In this document: positions 5,624-11,204 of the stretch, one piece after another
Position numbering within the stretch: position 1 is the stretch's first letter
How the letters are laid out: every line of letters starts with the position of its first letter
Notes under the pieces: generated by a model
What the model saw: the letters and a program-made list of their open reading frames with translations, nothing else
Database searches by the model: none
What the model was told of the DNA's origin: nothing
Position numbers and translations under genes: made by a program
IMG/VR virus record: IMGVR_UViG_3300039055_000063
Span: 1-20,630 of that record
Direction: 5' to 3' (one strand)
Origin: a virus
Length of the DNA: 20,630 bases

Positions 5624-5695
5624 TGGTTAGTGGTGTAATGGTAAACACATCGGGCAACAATCCCGAAGATGAGGGTTCAAATCCTTCCTTACCAA
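5624..5695 (+). tRNA. tRNA-like element with non-standard anticodon loop (lacks U33)
   Basis: The cloverleaf is recognisable. The acceptor is TGGTTAG/CTTACCA with one mismatch, and the D arm is GTGT-AATGGTAA-ACAC. The anticodon stem is TCGGG/CCCGA. The T arm is GAGGG-TTCAAAT-CCTTC with one wobble, and A is the discriminator. The seven-base anticodon loop is CAACAAT, so the usual U33 is A and positions 34-36 would read ACA. Phage tRNAs near the right end all keep U33. It may be a degenerate tRNA or a tRNA-like structure with another role. No encoded CCA follows. It sits alone between the SSB terminator and the replication gene. Confidence 0.6.
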
Positions 5696-5709
5696 CAAAA
5701 AGTAAATCT

Positions 5710-6372
5710 ATGAAAGTTAAAGTTCAAATTATAGGCAATGATGACCATTACGAGATTAAGTCTCCGATGCACTTCCTTCCTAGCTCAGGAGACACTTTGA
5801 TTTTCAACTTCGAGAAATACAAAGTAAGAGAGGTCATACATGACACATGCGAGAACAATAGTAACCAAGCTGTTGAAGTCTTACTTAGGGTCTCCATGCC
5901 GCAGTCTCGTCAGCCAGTCGAGAGACACCCTGAGATAAGCGCAGAAGTACTAAACTATTTGTACGGGACATTGCTTAAGCAGAGGAATGATTTCACACCT
6001 GAAAACGTTCCCAAGGCGTTCTTGGAATTTATATCCGCACGGGTGAACGAAGGACACACGGTCGATGAAATGAAGGCTGTTGCTTACATCAAACACAAAG
6101 AGTGGAAAGGTACTAAAGATGAGAAGTATATCAGGGCTGATACGTTGTATCGCCCTACTAACTTCCAGAGATATCTGGCTGAGGTGCAAGCGAAGAAACC
6201 TAAGTGGAACGTTGTAAGCACTAAAGAACAAAAAGCAATCATCAAGCAACTTAACTCTTATGGAGTGCGTGGTGAGCGCAATGAAGAAACAGACCGACTA
6301 GCTAAAGAACTCATGGCTACTGGTTACAACAAGAAAGAGTTCCTTAACCTTTATTTAAAAGAACAGATTTAA
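5710..6372 (+). CDS. Replisome organiser-like protein (TIGR02220-type C-terminal domain)
   Basis: The start is ATG 5710; the upstream open frame only runs through the tRNA-like element. The 220-residue product has an unrecognised beta-rich N-terminal part (about 1-65). A central/C-terminal domain begins near EISAEVLNYLYGTL, continues with a long helix (FLEFISARVNEGHTVDEMKA) and ends with EWKGTKDEKYIRADTLY and FQRYLAEV. This order matches the conserved phage protein C-terminal domain found in replication initiators and helicase loaders. A third helical segment (residues 155-220) is less clear. Its stop overlaps the start of the primase-helicase (TAATG). It probably binds DNA or loads the helicase, by inference from family and context. 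Confidence 0.72.
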   Translation: MKVKVQIIGNDDHYEIKSPMHFLPSSGDTLIFNFEKYKVREVIHDTCENNSNQAVEVLLRVSMPQSRQPVERHPEISAEVLNYLYGTLLKQRNDFTPENVPKAFLEFISARVNEGHTVDEMKAVAYIKHKEWKGTKDEKYIRADTLYRPTNFQRYLAEVQAKKPKWNVVSTKEQKAIIKQLNSYGVRGERNEETDRLAKELMATGYNKKEFLNLYLKEQI

Positions 6373-8297
6373 TGTACGTATCAGTATTTGTAGATATAAA
6401 GAAGGTTACTAGTCCACCTGCACGTGTTCACGTGTCAAAGGTGCTAGAGCGTATACGTACTGGCGACAACGGATTAGCAGAGTTAATCGAAAGCATCCGC
6501 AAAGGGGATGGTAATCGTGAAGTCCTCAAGAAACAACTAGGTGCTGTGGTATTTGCAGGTTATTGTGGTAATGGTATACCAAAGGTGAGTCGAAGTACTG
6601 GCGCACCATATATGTCATACCGTGATGACGCATCATTGAATGAGCATGCAGGGCTGTGTGTTATAGACCTCGACCACTTAGGGGAAGATTTGGATAGATG
6701 GATTGAGCATTTCAAGACGGACAAACACGTCTATTCCGCATTTATTTCCCCTAGTGGTGACGGGTTGAAAATTATTTACAGAATCCCTGCTGACATAGAC
6801 ATGCACAGAGCGCATTACAGAGCGATTCTCGATGACCTACAACAGTTGGGTCTAAAAGTAGACCAAACGTCCATTAACGAGGCTCGTGTGTGCTTTGTAT
6901 CGTATGACCCGAACATCTACATAAACGAAGATGCAGAGGAGTACGAGAAGTTCATGCTTGCGAGTGAGGATGATGACGATGCTGCCGTCAAAGAGGGCGA
7001 TGGGCTGACCGACTTTGTTAAGCTGTCCATTGCTGCTAAGATGATTGACCAAGCCCGTGATGGGGAGAAGCACAGAACATTGATTAAGGCTTCATATCTC
7101 ATGGGCGGTTACATCGCATCTAAGTTTGTACGTGAAGAAGACGCACGTAAGATGTTGCGTGATAGAATCAAGGCTAAGAACCCTGCCGACCTTGACGCAG
7201 CTTATGCTACTATCGAGGACGGCCTTGAGCAAGGTAAGTTCAAACCAATCTATGAGATTGAGGCTATTGAGAAGGAGTTTCAGATTCACCTGTTACGTGA
7301 GAAGTACAAGAGCGAGGACAGAGGATTTACGTTCCTGATTGACCGAAACGAGGTTGACCGTAAGATGATGGATATTCTTGTCAACGGTACGGAGCAGGGC
7401 AAACCTGTAGGCTTAGATGACATTGACCGTCATTTTAGGTTCAAGGAGAACAACTTCTCCGTGTTTTTAGGGCATGACAACGTAGGTAAATCTACTCTCG
7501 TATGGTGGTTGACTGCTGTTGCTGCAGCAAAACATGGGTGGAAATGGTTGATTTATTCACCTGAGAACGACATCCCTAAGATTAAGATTAAACTAATGGA
7601 TTATATACTGGGTAGACCTGCCAAGAATGCAAGCCAAGGACAACTTAGAATGGCTAGGAAGTTTGTGGATGAACACTTCTACTTTGTCCGCAAGGATAAG
7701 GTGTACAACGTCTATGAGTTGTTGGAGTTCGGAAGAATCATGGTTGACAAAGACCCTATGATTAAAGGATTCTTGATTGACCCGTATAACTCTTTGGTTC
7801 TTGATTATAAAGACAAGGGTGCAGGGCTGTCGCAGTACGAGTACCACATGAGGGCTATCTCTGAGTTGCGTGTATTTGCGGAGACGCATTGTAGTGTTTA
7901 CGTTAGCGCACACTCAGTCACAGAAGCACGTAGGTTACGTGTTGATGATAGTGGTGATATCCCAAGACCTTACAAGGCACACATTGATGGTGGTGCTATA
8001 TGGGCGAACAGGTGTGATGACTTTTATATCATACACCGTCAGGTTAAGAATCCTGAACGTTGGATGTATACAGAACTACATGCCGATAAGATTAAAGACA
8101 CCGACACAGGGACGGAAGTAACCCGTGGTGATGATGAGGCTGTTATCCTGCAGTTTTGGAATAACGCAGACTTCATCGACCCTGATACAAAACTATCCCC
8201 ACTCAAGGAATGGAGGCAACAGTTCTTTGGTGAGGGAGTTCAGAAAACAATGGCACTTGGTGACCTCCCACTCGGTGACCCTAATTCAGCATTCTAA
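6372..8297 (+). CDS. Primase-helicase (BT4734/VirE_N-like N-terminus, RecA-like C-terminus)
   Basis: This is a 641-residue replication protein. The N-terminal third matches the BT4734-like/VirE_N domain associated with primases: GLCVIDLDHL near 95, FISPSGDGLKIIYRIP near 125, then VDQTSINEARVCFVSYDP. The C-terminal half is a RecA/DnaB-type ATPase with Walker A GHDNVGKST (367-375) and Walker B GFLIDPYNSL (Asp470). A SAHSVTEARR motif and a substrate-loop region (RPYKAHIDGGAIWANRCDD) follow. The likely role is unwinding the fork and possibly priming. The start overlaps the previous stop. The tail after about residue 610 is short and polar. Confidence 0.85.
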   Translation: MYVSVFVDIKKVTSPPARVHVSKVLERIRTGDNGLAELIESIRKGDGNREVLKKQLGAVVFAGYCGNGIPKVSRSTGAPYMSYRDDASLNEHAGLCVIDLDHLGEDLDRWIEHFKTDKHVYSAFISPSGDGLKIIYRIPADIDMHRAHYRAILDDLQQLGLKVDQTSINEARVCFVSYDPNIYINEDAEEYEKFMLASEDDDDAAVKEGDGLTDFVKLSIAAKMIDQARDGEKHRTLIKASYLMGGYIASKFVREEDARKMLRDRIKAKNPADLDAAYATIEDGLEQGKFKPIYEIEAIEKEFQIHLLREKYKSEDRGFTFLIDRNEVDRKMMDILVNGTEQGKPVGLDDIDRHFRFKENNFSVFLGHDNVGKSTLVWWLTAVAAAKHGWKWLIYSPENDIPKIKIKLMDYILGRPAKNASQGQLRMARKFVDEHFYFVRKDKVYNVYELLEFGRIMVDKDPMIKGFLIDPYNSLVLDYKDKGAGLSQYEYHMRAISELRVFAETHCSVYVSAHSVTEARRLRVDDSGDIPRPYKAHIDGGAIWANRCDDFYIIHRQVKNPERWMYTELHADKIKDTDTGTEVTRGDDEAVILQFWNNADFIDPDTKLSPLKEWRQQFFGEGVQKTMALGDLPLGDPNSAF

Positions 8298-8668
8298 TGA
8301 AAATAGAGTACCACAAGTGCGATATTGATAAATGTGAGAGCAAAGCTACCCATATCAATGTAGCACATAACGTAATTTTTCACACAGAACAAACAGAGGG
8401 AAGATATTCTGACCCTTATTTTGAGCCTTCAAAATTGGATTTGTGTCTCGAACACATGGGAGAATTGATTGTAGGTAAAACTGTACATGCCCATGGTGCG
8501 CAGGGTTATAATACCTATTACATCCCCACTCCTAATGGAGAAGCGTATTGGAAAAAAAGGTGTGAATTGGCTGAAAACTATATTGAACTTTCACCTTGTG
8601 ACTATGATGTACACGAAGAACAATATGCTGCATACAATAAATGGTTGAACTTCAAAAACAATGAATAA
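8297..8668 (+). CDS. Hypothetical protein with N-terminal Cys/His cluster (123 aa)
   Basis: The ATG overlaps the helicase stop (TAATGA), so translation is probably coupled. The N-terminus has CDIDKCESKATH and later LDLCLEHM, giving a C-x4-C-x4-H ... C-x2-H arrangement that could hold one zinc ion in a small treble-clef or ribbon. The remainder (YNTYYIPTPNGEAYWKK and on) is aromatic and acidic. I do not recognise a named family. Such short zinc proteins occur as accessories in Bacteroidetes phage replication regions. Confidence 0.68.
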   Translation: MKIEYHKCDIDKCESKATHINVAHNVIFHTEQTEGRYSDPYFEPSKLDLCLEHMGELIVGKTVHAHGAQGYNTYYIPTPNGEAYWKKRCELAENYIELSPCDYDVHEEQYAAYNKWLNFKNNE

Positions 8669-8692
8669 AATGAGAAATTTAATTCAATTATA

Positions 8693-9523
8693 ATGAGTGA
8701 ACAAGTAAAACCCGAAGACATGGGTAAAGGCGGTGGACTCCGATACAATACAGGCAAGCTACGCTATGACCTGCTGCACCCTACAGCCCAAGAAGGGATT
8801 GTAAGGGTACTTACAAAAGGAGCAGAGAAGTATGCTCCTCGTAACTGGGAGCGTGGTATGAATTGGTCAACCGTGATTGCATCGATGAAGCGACACATTG
8901 CAGCTATCGAAGCAGGAGAAGATTACGACCCTGAGACTGGGGAGTTACATATTGACCATGTACAATGTAATGCACACTTCCTTTCTGCGTACTATAAAAT
9001 CTATCCTCAAGGTGATGACAGAGCGCATGGTTATCTTTACCGTCCTGCTGTTGGGCTTGACATAGATGAAGTAATCGCAGACTGGGTACAGGCTTACATG
9101 GACAAATATGGTCTGGAAGAACGACCCGTGTTCTGGAACTTCGACAAGGAGATTGGTGAGAAATTTAGGCAACTCAAGGAGGACAAAGACTTTTGGTTGG
9201 GAGTTCCACCTAAGATTGACCCCAACAGCTTACCATTCGAGCCTACATGTTACATAACCTCACGTCCTATCCCTACAGAGTGGACAGAGGAATGGCTGCA
9301 GAAAAATGGTTTTCCTGCCCGCCCAATATACACCGTTGGTGTGGATATGAGTAAGTTAGAGGCTGCTAAAGACGCAGGGATTGACATCTTTGTTGACGAT
9401 AGGTATGAGAACTTCGTGGAACTTAACCGTGCAGGAATCTGTACGTATCTCATGGATGCCCCTCACAACCAACGTTACGATGTTGGTCATAAACGAATTA
9501 AAAACCTAAAAGAACTGTTATGA
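8693..9523 (+). CDS. dATP/dGTP diphosphohydrolase-like domain fused to HAD 5'(3')-deoxyribonucleotidase-like domain
   Basis: Residues about 10-105 match the dATP/dGTP diphosphohydrolase N-terminal family (DUF5664): GGLRYNTGKLRYDLLHP, KGAEKYAPRNWERGM, RHIAAIEAGEDYD, ETGELHIDH and NAHFLSAYY. Residues about 118-276 match a HAD-type nucleotidase: GLDIDEVIADW (Asp123, Asp125), CYITSRP in the middle and IFVDDRYENFVELNRAG near the end. The first domain would convert dNTP to dNMP and the second dNMP to deoxynucleoside, so one polypeptide could run two steps of purine dNTP removal. The gene lies beside ThyX and upstream of NrdJ, so it may adjust pools or clear host nucleotides. The substrate is inferred from the families. 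Confidence 0.82.
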   Translation: MSEQVKPEDMGKGGGLRYNTGKLRYDLLHPTAQEGIVRVLTKGAEKYAPRNWERGMNWSTVIASMKRHIAAIEAGEDYDPETGELHIDHVQCNAHFLSAYYKIYPQGDDRAHGYLYRPAVGLDIDEVIADWVQAYMDKYGLEERPVFWNFDKEIGEKFRQLKEDKDFWLGVPPKIDPNSLPFEPTCYITSRPIPTEWTEEWLQKNGFPARPIYTVGVDMSKLEAAKDAGIDIFVDDRYENFVELNRAGICTYLMDAPHNQRYDVGHKRIKNLKELL

Positions 9524-9609
9524 CAGGATTACTTTTACTTGGTGGATACTTTTTGCTTGTACTAACCATTAGGGTTTATTTCGCAAGACGAGATAGAGAA
9601 GATTGGTAA
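9520..9609 (+). CDS. Tiny single-pass membrane protein (29 aa)
   Basis: The ATG overlaps the stop of the preceding gene (ATGA). The peptide has one hydrophobic segment of about 19 residues (GLLLLGGYFLLVLTIRVYF) followed by ARRDRED, a positive-inside type flank. Its size and lack of other features leave the function open. The coupling and clean transmembrane segment support a real gene. Confidence 0.55.
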   Translation: MTGLLLLGGYFLLVLTIRVYFARRDREDW

Positions 9610-9628
9610 TTAAAAATATAATCAAATT

Positions 9629-10357
9629 ATGAATAAAACAAAAGTTGAACTTGTGTCTCGAACACAGGGAGTGGGTCTGTATGAAGGACTCACCTCTGGC
9701 GAAATGGTTGAAGCTGTTGCTCGTCATGGGAAGATTAAAGACTACGGTAAGCTAATAGCTTTCCTTATGAAGCACAAACATTGGTCACCCCTAGAGCATG
9801 TACACTTTACGTTTCGTATCGAGACTGCTAGGGATATCTCAGCGCAGATGATGCGCCACAGGTCATTCCATTGGCAAGAACTCTCACAGCGTTATGATGT
9901 GATACAGGAATTTATGCCTATTGAGATTCGTAAGCAGGGAGAGAAGAATCGTCAAATGAGTGACGAAGTATTTGACCCTGTTATTGGATTTCCCGCAAAT
10001 GTGTATGAGACGAAAGGGGATTCTAATTTAGATAGACATGAGGATTTGTTTTATGACCCCGCATCTGAATTTGTAGAAGCACATATCGAATTAACACAGA
10101 AGCTATATCAAACGTTAATTGAGGCGGGGGTTGCTCGTGAGTGTGCTAGGCGTATTCTCCCTATGTGTGCTAAAACAGTTGTACACATGACTGGGAACTT
10201 ACGTGACTTCCTTGCCTATATCAACGTTCGTGCAGAGAAGGGTACTCAAAAGGAACACCGTGAGATAGCGTTGGCTATTGGGAAAGCCCTTGAGAAAGAG
10301 TTCCCAAAGTTTAAAGAGACTTTCCCCGAATGGGAGAAAGGAGGATTTTTGAGTTGA
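9629..10357 (+). CDS. thyX: Flavin-dependent thymidylate synthase
   Basis: This 242-residue protein has the ThyX signature RHR-x7-S (Arg76 to Ser86: RHRSFHWQELSQRY), which binds dUMP and FAD. Supporting features are HWSPLEHVHFTF before it and ARRILPMCAKTVVHMTGNLRDFLAYINVR in the C-terminal half, matching the family's second conserved block. It makes dTMP from dUMP using methylenetetrahydrofolate and reduced flavin. The length is typical. It sits between the dNTP hydrolase fusion and NrdJ, forming a dNTP supply cluster. The stop is followed directly by the next start (TTGATATGG). Confidence 0.95.
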   Translation: MNKTKVELVSRTQGVGLYEGLTSGEMVEAVARHGKIKDYGKLIAFLMKHKHWSPLEHVHFTFRIETARDISAQMMRHRSFHWQELSQRYDVIQEFMPIEIRKQGEKNRQMSDEVFDPVIGFPANVYETKGDSNLDRHEDLFYDPASEFVEAHIELTQKLYQTLIEAGVARECARRILPMCAKTVVHMTGNLRDFLAYINVRAEKGTQKEHREIALAIGKALEKEFPKFKETFPEWEKGGFLS

Positions 10358-10358
10358 T

Positions 10359-10700
10359 ATGGATATACGATTAATGGAGATAGGTGATTTTATCAAAAGC
10401 CTGAGAGAATCAGACCGCTACATAGAAATAATCTTTATGAACGGTAGCTGCTACAAGTTTGCGAAGCTGTTGGAAAAAATGTACCCGAATGGTCAAATTG
10501 TCTTAGAACTACACGACCATGCGCTGTATCTGTACAAAGACAAACTTTGGGACATAAATGGTGAGCATAACCCTTCTGATATTGATTGGCATGTACCCTC
10601 TGAGGATGAGATAGAAATGGCAGAAGACTGGGATTTCTTTGAAAACAATTTATTAACCGTTGGTGACTGCGATAATTGCGGAGAACCAGTAATAGTATAA
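10359..10700 (+). CDS. Hypothetical protein with possible Cys-His-Asp triad (113 aa)
   Basis: The ATG is one base after the thyX stop. The pattern NGSCYKFAKLLEKMYPNG (Cys31) with HDHALYLYKDKLWDINGEH (His54, Asp65) resembles small phage proteins with a papain-like Cys-His-Asp layout. This suggests a peptidase or amidase-like fold, but no biochemical family is certain. The acidic C-terminal part ends CDNCGEPVIV, a short Cys-x2-Cys that could bind metal. Confidence 0.7.
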   Translation: MDIRLMEIGDFIKSLRESDRYIEIIFMNGSCYKFAKLLEKMYPNGQIVLELHDHALYLYKDKLWDINGEHNPSDIDWHVPSEDEIEMAEDWDFFENNLLTVGDCDNCGEPVIV

Positions 10701-10704
10701 TCAA

Positions 10705-10822
10705 ATGGCAAACGTAACATTCGACATAGAAAGGTAACCACCACGATGCTTTAGATGACTGTAAGTACCAAGCTAAGTATGTAGCAAAAGGATTGAGAAT
10801 ACTAAAAGAGAAAGGATTATGA
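10705..10822 (+). pseudogene. Remnant of a DEDD-type 3'-5' exonuclease (internal deletion, frame change)
   Basis: A start (ATG 10705) encodes MANVTFDIER then TAA. FDIE is the usual first motif (D-x-E) of DEDD exonucleases. From 10733, one frame over, the sequence reads GNHHDALDDCKYQAKYV and on to the stop at 10820-10822, which looks like the third motif (H-x-AL-x-D) of the same superfamily. Exonucleases of this kind are typically well over 150 residues, so most of the middle is missing. The terminal fragment still overlaps the start of the next gene by ATGA, as an intact gene would. Either the protein is lost or the two pieces are chance similarities; I favour loss. Confidence 0.5.
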
Positions 10823-11076
10823 GATACTTTATTATATTCTTTGAGGGCGTAGAACCCGCAAAAAACGAACTGGACGATGACATAACACACAGGGGTCATA
10901 TAGGATTCCCGCATGCGTGCTTTCCTCCATTCAGGGCTGCTAGTGCAGCCATAGGAGACACTTATGGTTTTGACAGAGTTATCATCACAAACATTGTTGA
11001 AGTTCCAAAAGAGGACTACGACAACTGGATTTTGGATGACGAAAGCGAAGAACAACACATTGAAGATTTTGAATAA
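10819..11076 (+). CDS. Hypothetical protein (85 aa)
   Basis: The ATG overlaps the stop of the exonuclease remnant. The product has a strand-rich N-terminus (RYFIIFFEGVEP), a central HRGHIGFPHACFPPFRAA segment with His and Cys residues, and a very acidic tail (LDDESEEQHIEDFE). No family is recognised. The DNA-mimic-like acidic tail and the intact reading frame support a real gene in the nucleotide-metabolism operon. Confidence 0.6.
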   Translation: MRYFIIFFEGVEPAKNELDDDITHRGHIGFPHACFPPFRAASAAIGDTYGFDRVIITNIVEVPKEDYDNWILDDESEEQHIEDFE

Positions 11077-11147
11077 TGACAACAGAGTTGGAGACAAAGC
11101 GAGGTTGCTATAGAGCATTTATTGCTGATTTAAAGAGGATTGTATAA
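11076..11147 (+). CDS. Very small ORF (23 aa)
   Basis: The ATG overlaps the previous stop (TAATG). It encodes 23 basic residues (start MTTELETKRG, end ADLKRIV) before TAA. Coupling is the only support. It may be a degraded gene end or a small peptide. Confidence 0.25.
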   Translation: MTTELETKRGCYRAFIADLKRIV

Positions 11148-11160
11148 GGATTATTTTTTG
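11129..11160 (+). promoter_or_regulatory. Possible weak Bacteroidetes-type promoter for nrdJ
   Basis: TTTA at 11129-11132, a 20-nt spacer and ATTTTTTG at 11153-11160 match the TTTG-N20-TAnnTTTG layout with one mismatch in each box. It lies 45 nt upstream of the ribonucleotide reductase start. Confidence 0.35.
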
Positions 11161-11204
11161 TAACTTTATCACCCACTTTTCTAATTAAAAAACACACATA
11201 CTAA

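Noticed and set aside
8693-10357. Full base-Z (diaminopurine) synthesis system
   Set aside because: A dATP/dGTP diphosphohydrolase-like domain is present, but no PurZ-like synthetase or DatZ-type HD hydrolase is in the window, and the polymerase is family B. The evidence is insufficient.
10435-11118. Long minus-strand open frame (227 codons)
   Set aside because: It runs antisense to several genes with good family matches, coupling and start contexts. Its composition has no recognisable domain.
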